NCBI GenBank assembly: GCA_030374805.1
Contig: JARGSG010000189.1
Span: 682,001 to 746,000 of the forward strand
Source: Gracilaria gracilis
Taxonomy: Eukaryota > Rhodophyta > Florideophyceae > Gracilariales > Gracilariaceae
DNA length: 64,000 nucleotides
Reading direction: 5' to 3'
Shown here: positions 55,045 through 64,000 of the stretch, piece after piece
Layout: the number at the start of each line of letters is the position of its first letter
Numbering within the stretch: the first letter of the stretch is position 1
Made by a program: the position numbers and the translations under genes
The notes under the pieces: model-generated
Seen by the model: only the letters and a program-made list of their open reading frames with translations
Told to the model about the DNA's origin: nothing
Databases searched by the model: none

Positions 55045-55612
55045 ATGAAACCTCGTGTTAATTCCCCTTCTGTATCCATACCTCGGGCCAATGCCATCGC
55101 CCTGCAGCAGGCCGTTCAGTCCTGCCGCATGAACAAGCTCTCGATTCGCGTCGCTGCCTCTCGCTTTAACATCTCAAAGTCAACATTACAAAGAGCTCTA
55201 ACAAAGACTCAAACCCCAAATCCGCCAAAACTAGGCCGTCCTACTTCACTTTTTTGTCCACGAGGAGCAATTAATTTGCGATGCTGTGGTGCACTTTTCT
55301 AACATCGGAACGCCACTCTACAGAGAGTGCTTCAAAGATTGGGTTCAAATGTTCGTTCGTGGCCTTGAACCAAAGCGACAGCAGCAAATACGGTTCAAAC
55401 AACAGCGCCCCGGTGATGGATATGTTCGAAACTTCCTGAAACGCAACCGGCGTGTCACATTTGAACGAAGAAGCGACTTGGAAAAACAACGATGCGTGGC
55501 CATGTCCCCAGCGCCACGCCCAGTGTCAGATTGCGCACCATTCGCAAGTCTGGCCAGTGTACGGGCTGTCCCAACAGAATCTCGTTCTGCTGCAGAGAAT
55601 CTTCGACAGTAG
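55045..55612 (+). pseudogene. pogo-type transposase N-terminal fragment
   Basis: It starts MKPRVNSPSVS and shows a psq-type helix-turn-helix (ALQQAVQSCRMNKLSIRVAASRFNISKSTLQRAL), then KLGRPTSL. After a frame change at a T-run near 55248-55254 it continues in another frame with the CENP-B-like half: HFSNIGTPLYRECFKDWV, PGDGYVRNFLKRN and DLEKQR. The catalytic DDE part is absent or unrecognisable beyond 55612. It differs from the pogo-like copy at 3389-5079, so it is a separate family member. Dead plain DNA transposon. Confidence 0.65.
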
Positions 55613-56191
55613 TTTGGGCAGATGAAACAGGGACAAGAAAGGGCGACGGGTACCCAATTCGAAACGGCCCCGCGAAACTAAGGGCCGACGCCACTGCTGC
55701 AGATGCATCACACATGATTGAGATTCACAACCAGATTCCCCTTCCAAAAGATTCTCAGTCAACGGCAGGAAAACGTTACCTGTACTCGTATGTACGCATA
55801 CGCGGGATCGAGGAAAGGGCTGAACGAAGAAGATTTGTGGCAAAGATGACATGAACAGAAAACTGGGTGCACAAAAGAATGAAGAGGGTTAAGAGGACTA
55901 GCCCCGGTTATACTTTTGACGTATCCATAGGGACGTGAAACAAAATTTGATCATGTTCTGTTACTCCACAGGGTAGTGTCGCCCTGGGGGCGAAGAGAGT
56001 ACTAGCTTGATAGATGATCTGTATGCTTTGTGCAGCTCATGGCGAACGTAAGAAAGCAGGCAGACTCACTTGTTGATGAGATAGACAAAGCTCACATAAA
56101 CCGCCACAATTTGGCTGTCTTCCGTTGCCTAACGGTAGCGTACTGCTCAAAATGCACAGCAGGTAGCCCTCTTCGCTCGCTCGTTCGCTAT
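55613..56191. other. No gene recognised; transposon debris likely
   Basis: Possibly the decayed rest of the pogo-type transposon, followed by the 3' flank of the chromate transporter gene. No clean motif. Confidence 0.35.
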
Positions 56192-57645
56192 CTAGGCGGC
56201 GCTAGAAAAGGGACCCCCTACATTGAACAAAACCAGCACCAAGCCAGCAACGCCATGGCACAAAATATTAAGCGCAGGAGGCAGTGCATAAACCAAGGAA
56301 GCGGCGGCGGAGGAACAGGTGAGAGCAAACGCAGTGGGTCCCACAAACGTTTTCTTCAACAGCATCCACACGCCAGCCACAATGAGGCCGGAGGCGGCCG
56401 AATTTGTTCCCTGCAACACAATCTGCGCGCTGTTGATGCAGCGCACACGCTGCCAAAACGGCAGCAAGCCAATCTGAAGGAGAAGACCGGGGCCGAACAA
56501 TCCCAGCGAGCCGAAAAATGCACCCTTGATCGGGATGATGGCGGCGCCCAGGAACGGCGCTATGTTGAACATGGGGCCGGGGATGCAGCCGAACAGTGCG
56601 AAACCGGCCAGGAAGACGGAGGTTGGTAAGAGACCAGATTCAACGATTTCACTGCGTGAAACGGTTAGTCGGGGGGGTGGTTGGTAAAGAGGGTAAAGAG
56701 GGTGCTACGCGGGGTGTGTGTTATTGAGCATACGTACTTCATTAGCATGGGGACGACAATGACACCGCCTCCAAACACGCACAGGCCGATGCGCCAGAAG
56801 ATCTTGATAACGGTGAAGCCCAGATCAGAGGGCGGCAATGCGGCGATGATAACGGTGATGAGAGCGCAGATGCAGAGCAGAGCAATTCCAGTGGTACGCG
56901 AAACGTTGGAATGCCATTGCGGAATGGGGGAGGGTTGCTGCTGCAGGCGGGAGGAGTTATCAGTGAGCGCAGTGTACACATAGTAAGAAAGGCCACCAGC
57001 CAGCAGGAGCAGAATAAAGACCCAGGACGAAGAAGCGGGCGGAATGGTGACGGCGACAAACATGGAGACGATAGCAATAGCCATTTTGACGGGGTGCGAA
57101 GCGCAAGTGCCATGAACAATGCGAAAGGCAGCGATCAACACAAAGGCAAACGCGGCAGAAATGAAGCCGATGGCCAGCTCGGTGAGGCGCCGAATAAGCG
57201 CGAGCGAGCGGTGGTCATGCAGGTGCGAGTGGAACCACACGCCCGCCAAGCTCATGGCCACAAAGCCCGGCAAGTGCCACACCAAGAAGGTGAGCGCGGC
57301 GCCGGCAGCGCCGCCAAAAGTGGCGCCCAGCGCCGCCGCCAGCTGCGTGGAGCCCGGCCCCGGCAGCGACTGCGCCAGCGCGTACAGCTCCAGGAAGGTG
57401 GACTGCGGCACGCGCGGCGCGTCTGAAGACGACGGCGGCGGCGCGTCTGACGACGGCGACGGCGCGTGCACGAACTTGTGGTGCATGAGCGCTACGTGCG
57501 CCTGCGGTCCGCCGAAGGCGATCATCGTGAGCGGCCAGAAGGCGCGCAGGAAGCGACCGAAGGTGGGCTTTGTGGCGTCGTGCACTGACGACGCCGTCGG
57601 CAGCAGCGGCGCTTCCTCGCCGTGGCGCTCGTGGACGACGGCCAT
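56192..57645 (-). CDS. ChrA-type chromate ion transporter (two exons)
   Basis: A 455-aa long-chain CHR-family membrane transporter with two homologous halves. Each half has the family signature. First half: FWPLTMIAFGGPQAHVALM, then LAQSLPGPGSTQLAAALG. Second half: FWRIGLCVFGGGVIVVPML, then FALFGCIPGPMFNIAPFLGA. Exon 1 is 57645-56738, the intron 56652-56737 (86 nt, GTACGT donor, CGCAG acceptor) and exon 2 56651-56192. Splicing gives VPMLM-NEIVESGLLPTSVFLAG, which restores the conserved block. Known: bacterial ChrA exports chromate; roles in algae and fungi are less certain and sulfate-like anions are possible. I chose ATG 57645, since the open frame upstream lacks an ATG. It is divergent from the CtIP/Sae2 gene with 267 bp between starts. 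Confidence 0.88.
56652..56737 (-). other. Chromate transporter intron
   Basis: 86 nt, starting GTACGTATG and ending TTTCACGCAG. Removal restores the second CHR signature in frame and gives a total coding length divisible by three. Confidence 0.85.
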
Positions 57646-57912
57646 GATGGGGTGTCTGCTCGGGCGGGGAGCGGCCACGCGCAGCAGCGCGCGTAAAGTT
57701 TATCGCATCTGTCATCAACGGCGACGCGGCTGCGCAGCGCGCAGCGCGCAGCACGCGTGACGCGCCACGTGCTCGGTCACGGCGCGCGTGATGCGCGCCT
57801 GTCACAAGCGAGCGGCCGGCACAGGCGGCGGCCGGCACAGGCGGCGGCCACAGGCGGCGGCGGCGGCAGAGCTGCGCCCGCCCGCCGCCGTTGGCTGCGA
57901 GGCATCTGTCTG

Positions 57913-58661
57913 ATGGACATGACGATGATGTGGGCCGACGCGAGCGCGCTGTCCGCCGCCGTGACGCCGCTGCTGGCGCCGCTGGCGCGCGGGCAGCCGC
58001 TGCGCGCCGACGCGCTGCAGAGCGTGTTCCAGGTGCTGGTGGCGCACGTCGAGCAGCTGTCGCGCGCGCAGTGCGCGCTGCACGCGCGTCTGCAACGCCT
58101 GTGCGACCACCACGCCGACGCCGCCGCCGCCGCTGCCTCCGCCACCGCGCGCTCGCCCATGCAGCTCACGCAGCCGCCGCCCGACGCGCCGCCGCCGCTC
58201 GAGCAGCTTTGCGCGCCCGCGCCTTCTTCGCAGCCGCCGTCGCAGCCGCCGTCGCAGTCGCAGTCGCAGTCGCAGTCGCAGTCGCCGTCGCAGTCGCCAT
58301 CGCCGTCGCCGCCTTCGCCGCGTGCGGACCGCGTCGCGCCGGGCTCGCGCCTCAAGAGAAGGCGCCGCCAGTCGCGCCGCCCGCCGCTCACGCCCAGCGC
58401 CTCTCAAAGCACGCGGGAGCGCTCCGCCGCGCCGTCGCCGTCGCCGCTGCGTCCCCAGCAGCTCAACTTTGCACGCACGCCGCGCACACGCCCACCGTCT
58501 TCGACACCACGCCGCCCCCCGTCACCACGCCGCCCCCCGTCACCACGCCGCTCTTCGTCGCCACGCGCCTCGTCGCCGCCGCCACCGCCGCCACCGCCGC
58601 CGTCTTCGTCACCACGCCGCTCTTCGTCACCACGCCCACCGCCACCGTCGCCGCCATCGCT

Positions 58662-58693
<32 letters not shown>

Positions 58694-59025
58694 TCGGGCC
58701 CGCCGGCGCGCTGAGCGGCTTCCGCACGCCGCGCGCCGCCGTCCGCGCCGCGCAGCGCGAGCTGCAACGCCAACGCCGCCTGGACACGCCGCGCGTCAGC
58801 GAGCGTCGCGGGCGCGCCACCGACGCCACGCTTCGCGCCGTGCCGTGCGCCGAATGCGAGCCCTTCTTTCGTGCAGAGGCAGCGGCGCACCAACACCCGC
58901 AGCAGGCGTACGAGCGGCTGGTGCAGAGCGCCTGTCGCCACCGCTCCGCGTCGCGCCGCCAGATGACGCCGCCCGATTACTGGCAGCTCACGTTTGACGA
59001 GACGGACACGCAGCCGCCGCCTTGA
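57913..59025 (+). CDS. CtIP/Sae2/COM1-type DNA end-resection factor
   Basis: A 370-aa protein. The C-terminus (about 305-360) matches the Sae2/CtIP domain: CAECEPFF, then SACRHRS and MTPPDYWQLTFDE. The order C-x2-C...CRHR...TPxx[YF]W is the family's hallmark, and the Thr-Pro corresponds to the CDK site needed to activate CtIP/Sae2 for MRN-dependent resection. The N-terminal ~60 residues are helical (LQSVFQVLVAHVEQL..ALHARLQRLC), fitting the oligomerisation coiled coil. The middle is extremely low in complexity: SQ repeats, then SPRR/PPSPRR repeats and poly-Pro. I chose ATG 57913 (MDMTMMW). It ends 44 bp from the LIG1 stop, tail to tail. Confidence 0.78.
58225..58690. repeat. Trinucleotide and ~21-bp repeats within the CtIP/Sae2 gene
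   Basis: CAGTCG/CCGTCG units (about 58238-58315) encode an SQSQSPS stretch. Units of CACCACGCCGCCCCCCGT type (about 58507-58650) encode PPSPRR/SSSPRR. A CCG run (about 58664-58690) encodes poly-Pro. These are prone to length variation. Confidence 0.85.
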
Positions 59026-59069
59026 ATGCGTGCTGTACGTTTACTACTATGTATATTAGGTAGCAACGC

Positions 59070-61116
59070 TTAACTGCCGTCTGCTACCGCCGATTGGTTC
59101 AGGTACATTTCCACCACTTGTTCCGCTGTAGTAGCGTCCTCGGCGCTCTTGTCCTCTCTCACGCGCACAAACCGCGGAAACCGCAACGCCACGCCCTTGT
59201 CCGCGTCCACACGTCCAATTCCGGCCGTGTGCTGCGGCGAGATGGACAGGTCCGCGCATTTCACCTCCCACACCTGCACCGCCTCGAACCACACATCCGG
59301 CTGCAACGCCGCAATGCTCGGCGCCCGATAGTACGACTTTATCTTGTCACTGGTACGTTGCGCCTGCTCATCATTAAAGAACTTTGCAAACTCCTCCAGT
59401 TGCGCCTCGCTGAAGCCGGTGCCGATCTTGCACACCGATTGGTACTCCTCATTGTCGGGATCATAACACGCCAGCAAGAACGCCCCATACGCACCGGTTC
59501 GTTTGCCGCGGCCGCGATAGCCGCCGATGGGCACCAGATCCAACGAGTCCCCACACCCTTCCAGGTAATCCTTCTTCACCTTGAGCCAGTTCTGGCTGCG
59601 ATTCGCCGGCTCGTACGTGGAGTTGTCGCCGTCCAGCGCCTTCACCATCAGCCCCTCGCAGCCTTCCTTCACGCTGGCGTTCAGCAACTCCATGATCTGC
59701 TCGGGGTCCTTCGAGTCGTGTCCCTTTGCAAACATAAACCTGCCGTGCTGTTCGTCAAACGCATCCGTCAATACCGACCTCCTCTTGCTCAACGGCTGCT
59801 CGATGAGACTGCTTCCGTCAAAGTAAAGCAGGTCAAACGCAAAGATACAAACCTTCACCTTGATATCGTCTGCGTTCACATCCTTGCGCTTCCTGCTTTG
59901 CAGTTCCTGGAACGGCAGAATCTTGGCTCTCTCCGTGTCGTACGCCACCGCCTCCGAATCAATAATAAACGAGCAGCCTTTGTACTGTTGCTTCAAAGCC
60001 AAGGGTAACTGTTGCACCAAGTCTGGGTACTTGGGTGTCAAATTCTCCGCATTACGACTGTAAATCTTGATGGAGCCATCAGAGAGGCGATGAATCTGCG
60101 CGCGTTCTCCATCATACTTGTACTCGCACGTAAAAGAAGCGTCCGCAAAGCGCTCCAGCACGCGCGAAATGGCGTTTGTGGGCTTTGCAAGCATGGGAGA
60201 CACCGGTACGCCTGGCAGCAATTGACACGCGTCAAGCAGTCGGTCATCGACGGCGCTAAACTGCAGTAACTTGGGCACGATGATATCCCACACGGGCAAT
60301 CGACAATACACAGCGCTCAAGGTGGCGGCGGCTTGCTTGACAAGCTGCTCCACGCGCTCCTCTTCAGTGGACAGTTTGCTCTTCTTGGTGCCGTCTGACT
60401 GCAGCAGAAAGTGGGCATCAACCTGCTCAGCCTCCAGCACGAGGGCGGCGGCCAAGGCGGTGATGACGGTCTTCTCCGCCAGATGGATGCGCAGCTTGCC
60501 CGACAGGGCGCGCGCCAAGTACTTGGCCTCGGTCTTGGAAGCGGCCACAAACATCTTGAGAATGTTGGCCTGCTTCTGCTGCTGCGCGTTCTTGCCCGAA
60601 ACGGACGCAATGGTGCAAAAGTTGTCAAACACTTTGGCAACGGTGAGCGGCGGGGGCGGAAACATGGTCTTCTGCGTGGTACGCGAGGCGTACGCCACAT
60701 CGCCCAGGTCGCCCGCGTCACTGTAGGCGCGCTTGAGCGCGGCGACGGAGCGACCAGTGACCAGCGACAGGCTCTTGAGCAAGATGGAGTCGCCCACACC
60801 CAGCTCGACGCCGTGGTGCGCCGGCGCCAATCGGTTGATGCACAGGTAGATGACGCGCACCAAATCAGGCGGCGAGGCGGCGATGACGTGGCGGAACAGC
60901 GCGCTGAGCACGGCCTGGATCTGCAGGCGGCCGGACAAGGCCTCCACCTCGCAGAAGGCGTCGGCCACCACGGCGTACGGCAGCGACTTTGCGCCGCCGT
61001 CGCCGGCGCGCTTGTGCGCGACGGCGGCGGGCGGCGCGGACGCGGACGACTTGGGCGGCTTGGGGCGCGCGCGCTTGGCGGGCGACGGCGCGGAGAGCGG
61101 GCGCGCGCGTTTGCGT

Positions 61117-61180
<64 letters not shown>

Positions 61181-61328
61181 GCGGCGGCGCGTCGGACGTG
61201 CCGGATGCGCCGGACGGCGCGCTGGCGGCGCGGAAGAAGGACGTGAGCGTACGTTGCTTGCGCATGATGGCTGCTGCTGCGGCGGCTGCGCCCAACGTCG
61301 GCGGCACGAAGGCGCGTCGGGCGCTCAT
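59070..61328 (-). CDS. LIG1: DNA ligase I (ATP-dependent)
   Basis: Seals Okazaki fragments and repair nicks. From ATG 61265 (731 aa) the protein opens MRKQRTLTSFFRAA, an exact PCNA-binding PIP box (QxxLTxFF). A poly-Ala tract and basic linker follow, then the DNA-binding domain. The nucleotidyltransferase shows the active Lys in CEYKYDGERAQIH (motif I), RNAENLTPKYP, FIIDSEAVAYD (motif III), CEGLMVKAL (IV) and WLKVKKDYL (V). The OB-fold contains RGRGKRTGAYGAFLLACYD. An earlier in-frame ATG at 61328 adds 21 residues (MSARRAFVPPTLG + Ala run), which could be an organelle-targeting extension. I list the longer form. Two E2F-type sites lie just upstream. Confidence 0.95.
61115..61190. repeat. GCG trinucleotide run (poly-Ala in LIG1)
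   Basis: Around 20 uninterrupted GCG/CGC units encode an Ala run after the PIP box. The same run reads as Gly or Arg in other frames, which creates spurious long ORFs on both strands. Confidence 0.9.
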
Positions 61329-61379
61329 CTGCGCGCAGAGTGCAGCAGCCGCGGAGGCGCCGGCGTTGCGCTGTGGGCG

Positions 61380-61413
61380 TTGGCGCCAAAACGCGCCGCG
61401 TTTGGCGCCAAAA
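61380..61413. promoter_or_regulatory. Two E2F-type sites in the LIG1/S2P divergent promoter
   Basis: TTGGCGCCAAAA (61380-61391) and TTTGGCGCCAAAA (61401-61413) are palindromic matches to TTTSSCGC, spaced 21 bp apart, 51-86 bp upstream of the first LIG1 ATG and about 250-280 bp upstream of the S2P gene. They resemble the sites upstream of CDT1. Confidence 0.7.
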
Positions 61414-61660
61414 GGCGGGGCGCTCGGCGCGTGGGCACGTGGCGCGCGCACGGCGCGCCGCGCCGCATGTGCGCGTGCGGCGCACCACCGCCGCCAGCGC
61501 GTGCGGCGGCCGCGCCGTTGCGCGCTGCGCGCCGTTGAGCGGTGCGTGAGCTGCCACCGCTCACGCCGCCATCGCCGCTGCTCTTTTTGAGCTGCCGCCG
61601 CCGCCGCCGCCAGCAGCAAACCGCCAGCCCGCAGCGTCTCGTTCGCCCACCGCTACCGTC

Positions 61661-63028
61661 ATGTCCGTCCGCCGCCGCCGCCCTCCCGCGCCACTCGCCT
61701 TCAGCGCGGCGCTGCCGCTGCACGCCGCGCACCGCTTTGTGGCGCGCGCCGCGCCCATCGCGCCCGTCGCGCCGTGGCGGCCGCCGCAGCGCCGCGCGCT
61801 GCCGCTTCCGCTGCCGCTGCCGCTGCCGTGTTCGCCAGCGCGTGTGCACGGCGTGCGCGTGGTGCAGACCACCAGCGCGTCGCTGGTGCCGGCGTCCGTG
61901 GCGGGCGTGGCCAGCACGGGCGCCGGCGTGCTGGTGCTGGGCTTCATCGTGCTGGTGCACGAGTGCGGGCACTTTGTGGCGGCGCGCGCGCAGAACATCC
62001 GCGTGAAGAACTTTTCCATCGGCTTTGGGCCCAAGATTTGGTCGTACACGCCGCGCTGGTCCGAGACGGAGTTCACGCTGCGGCTGCTGCCGCTGGGCGG
62101 CTTTGTGGCGTTCCCGGAGCACGTGCGCACGGACGACAGCGGGCAGCAGGTGGTGAGCGACGACAAGGACATGCTGCAAAACCGGCCGCTGCTGGACAGG
62201 GCGCTGGTGATCTCGGCCGGCGTGGTGGCCAACCTGGTGCTGGCGTGGGCGGCGCTGTTCACGTCGGTCAACGTGCTGGGCGTGCCGTCGTACTCGTTTG
62301 AACGCGGCGTGAAGATTGAGGCCGTTGTGGACGCGCAGGGCGCGGCGGCGCGCGGCGGCTTGCGCGCGGGCGACATCATCATGGGCGTGGACGGCGAGCG
62401 CGTGGACGCGTCGCTGGACAACTCGGCGCGCGTGGCCGACTACATCCGCACGTGCAAAGGGCGCCAGATCGTGTTTGGCATCGAGCGACAGGGCGAGCTG
62501 ATGGACGTGCGCGTGAGCCCAAAGTGCTGCACGGCGGACGGCGGCTCGCTGATGGGCGTGCAGCTCAACTCACGGCTGACGATGCGGCGCGACAAACAGG
62601 CGCCGCTGCTGACGCGTGTGCGCAGCAGCAACGAGCAGTTTGCACGGCTGTGCGTGCAGACGGCGCGCGGGCTGGTGGCGGCCGTGAGCAACTTTGAGCA
62701 GTCGTCCAAGAACTTGTCCGGGCCGGTGGGGGTGGTGTCGATGGGCGCGCAGCTGGCGCGCGACGACGCGGCGGCGCTGCTCACGTTCTGCGCGGTGATC
62801 AGCATCAACTTGGCGCTGATCAACGCGCTGCCGCTGCCCGCGCTGGACGGCGGCCAGATGGTGCTGCTGGGCGTGGAGTGGCTGCGCGGCAGCCCCGTGT
62901 CGCTGCGCGTGCAGGACGCCATCAACCGCACGGCGCTCCTTCTGCTGCTCGCCTTCTCCGGCGTGCTGTTCGTGGGCGACCTCGAGCGTCTGCAGATTGT
63001 GGCCGCGCTGCAGCGCCTCTTCAGCTGA
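61661..63028 (+). CDS. Plastid-type site-2 protease (RseP/M50)
   Basis: A 455-aa intramembrane zinc metalloprotease. HECGH (100-104, HExxH) lies in the first membrane helix after GAGVLVLGFIVLV. A PDZ-like domain covers about 215-300 (KIEAVVDAQGAAARGGLRAGDIIMGVDG). The second metal motif is NALPLPALDGGQ (about 387-398) in a late membrane helix. FSIGFGPKIWS and RLLPLGGFVAF are family-typical. The first ~70 residues are Arg/Ala/Pro-rich with few acidic residues, as in a chloroplast transit peptide. Known relatives include RseP in bacteria and ARASP/S2P2-type proteases in plant chloroplast inner envelope. ATG 61661 shares a 332-bp divergent promoter with LIG1. Confidence 0.9.
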   Translation: MSVRRRRPPAPLAFSAALPLHAAHRFVARAAPIAPVAPWRPPQRRALPLPLPLPLPCSPARVHGVRVVQTTSASLVPASVAGVASTGAGVLVLGFIVLVHECGHFVAARAQNIRVKNFSIGFGPKIWSYTPRWSETEFTLRLLPLGGFVAFPEHVRTDDSGQQVVSDDKDMLQNRPLLDRALVISAGVVANLVLAWAALFTSVNVLGVPSYSFERGVKIEAVVDAQGAAARGGLRAGDIIMGVDGERVDASLDNSARVADYIRTCKGRQIVFGIERQGELMDVRVSPKCCTADGGSLMGVQLNSRLTMRRDKQAPLLTRVRSSNEQFARLCVQTARGLVAAVSNFEQSSKNLSGPVGVVSMGAQLARDDAAALLTFCAVISINLALINALPLPALDGGQMVLLGVEWLRGSPVSLRVQDAINRTALLLLLAFSGVLFVGDLERLQIVAALQRLFS

Positions 63029-63112
63029 CCACACTTCGTCTGTAAACAACCGACCACTGTAAAGCACGCGCGCGTGTCGCTGCCGTTTTGCGCCAACGCG
63101 CTGCTGTTCCTC

Positions 63113-63146
<34 letters not shown>

Positions 63147-63396
63147 TTGTTGTTGTTGTTGTTGTGTGTGTGTGTGTTGCGTTTTCGAAAAGGCGCCGGC
63201 GGGGCGCGGCCGCGCGGCCGGCGCGCGCTGCTTTTATTACAGACGGCGCGGCGGCGCGCGCTACTGTCAAGGCGGCGGCGTGCCGTCCGCGACGCGCGCG
63301 CGCACTGTCATCTCTCGCGCCTTTCACCTGCCGTCGCTTGAGCCGCAGCTTTACAGCTTGACTCCGCCGAGCACACAACCGCCCGCCGTGCGAATC
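63029..63396. other. Spacer with compound microsatellite
   Basis: 3' flank of the S2P gene. At about 63114-63176 a CTG run passes into GTT and then GT repeats. No gene recognised. Confidence 0.6.
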
Positions 63397-63660
63397 ATGA
63401 CGCTTGATTCGCGCCTGGTGCCGCCGCCGCGTGCCGCGCCGCCGCAGCCGCCGCAGCAGCAGCAGCCGCAGCCGCCGCGGCAGCCCTCGCCGCAGCAGCC
63501 GCTTGAGCGCGCCAAGCTCGCGCATGCGCCCACTGCCGCCGCCGCCACCAGCGCCGCTGCCGCCGCCGCGGCCGTCGCGGCCGTCTCCGTGCCGGACGCG
63601 CCGCCCAAGCCGCCCGTCGCCGTCACGTCGTCGCAGCATCTGACAGCGTCCGACGTGGCG

Positions 63661-63695
<35 letters not shown>

Positions 63696-64000
63696 GTCGC
63701 AGCCGTTGTCGGCCGTGCTGTCGCCCACGTCCACCGCGCCCACGCCGCCGCCGCCCGTCGCCGCGTCCACGTCGTCGGAGATGGCCGCCGCGCCGCCCAT
63801 CAAGAAGGGCGACGGCGCGCTGGAGGCCGCCATGAGCGTCATTGCCGCCAGTTCGGTCGCCGTGCAGATGCCGCACATGCCGTTGGCGCCGCCCGTTTCC
63901 TCCATGCAGTCGCTGTCGCAGCGCGCCGTGCTGCAGCCGCACGCCTCCATGACGCCGCTGGCGGGCGCCATCCACAAGAAGCTGCCCGGCGCGCCGGGCG
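63397..64000 (+). CDS. N-terminal part of a low-complexity protein, runs off the window
   Basis: The frame is open from ATG 63397 (MTLDSRLVPPPRAAPP) to the window end, at least 201 codons without a stop. It is rich in Ala, Pro and Gln (QPPQQQQPQPPRQP, then Ala runs of 7-11). A more ordinary sequence begins near codon 130 (PIKKGDGALEAAMSVIAASS) and the end reads AGAIHKKLPGAPG. GC-rich third positions match the neighbouring genes. Such leaders are common in algal regulatory proteins and transcription factors, but no domain is visible and I do not assign a function. The start codon is provisional. Confidence 0.55.

Noticed and set aside
56911-57838. Plus- and minus-strand frames overlapping the chromate transporter
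   Set aside because: Antisense or off-frame to two clear CHR signatures.
60411-61590. Long plus-strand and minus-strand frames over LIG1
   Set aside because: They arise from GCG repeats and high GC; LIG1 motifs fix the real frame.
61329-61619. Upstream extension of LIG1 to 61619
   Set aside because: It has no ATG at its start and covers the E2F-type sites; Arg/Ala-rich promoter sequence is open by composition only.
62440-63975. Long minus-strand frame opposite S2P and the last gene
   Set aside because: A GC-rich shadow: it is antisense to a clear M50 protease and to Ala/Pro repeats and has no domain.

Overview
The window looks like nuclear DNA of a compact, intron-poor, probably photosynthetic eukaryote. 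A red alga is my best guess, but this is inference. Seen in the sequence: host genes are mostly single-exon. Two have one short intron each (86 and 110 nt) with clean GT..AG borders. One gene encodes a plastid-type site-2 protease behind a long basic leader. A cellulose synthase has the plain bacterial/red-algal GT2 layout, and a TIR-NB-ARC-WD40 receptor lies near the middle. GC content rises sharply at about 56 kb.

The left third (1-21 kb) is transposon-dominated. It holds a decayed Ty3/gypsy relic at the left edge, a pogo-type DNA transposon with a damaged transposase (3389-5079), an unassigned two-part gene (6490-7369), and a nearly whole Ty3/gypsy chromovirus (8393-19898). That element has 508-bp LTRs differing at one base, a 5-bp target duplication, and a 744-codon ORF antisense to pol. 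Just right of it lies a broken Harbinger/IS5-like transposase (20049-20963).

The middle (22-54 kb) is host territory: cellulose synthase with a decayed tandem copy upstream, an uncharacterised Ser/Arg-rich protein, STT3 (two exons), GET4, CDT1, RRP1/Nop52, a gamma-tubulin complex component, an alpha/beta hydrolase, an APH-fold phosphotransferase-like protein that has lost a metal-binding Asp, and the TIR-NB-ARC-WD40 gene. Three copies of a roughly 0.9-kb repeat (two direct, one inverted) sit between these genes. Each carries a tRNA-like Pol III module.

The right end (56-64 kb) is GC-rich and gene-dense: a ChrA-type chromate transporter, a CtIP/Sae2 resection factor, DNA ligase I, a plastid-type S2P protease and the start of a low-complexity protein that runs off the window. 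CtIP/Sae2 and LIG1 are tail to tail with 44 bp between stops. LIG1 and CDT1, 22 kb apart, both carry palindromic E2F-type sites upstream, which suggests shared G1/S control. Several stretches of 0.5-2.5 kb (for example 35.1-37.7 and 49.5-51.4 kb) hold nothing I can recognise.
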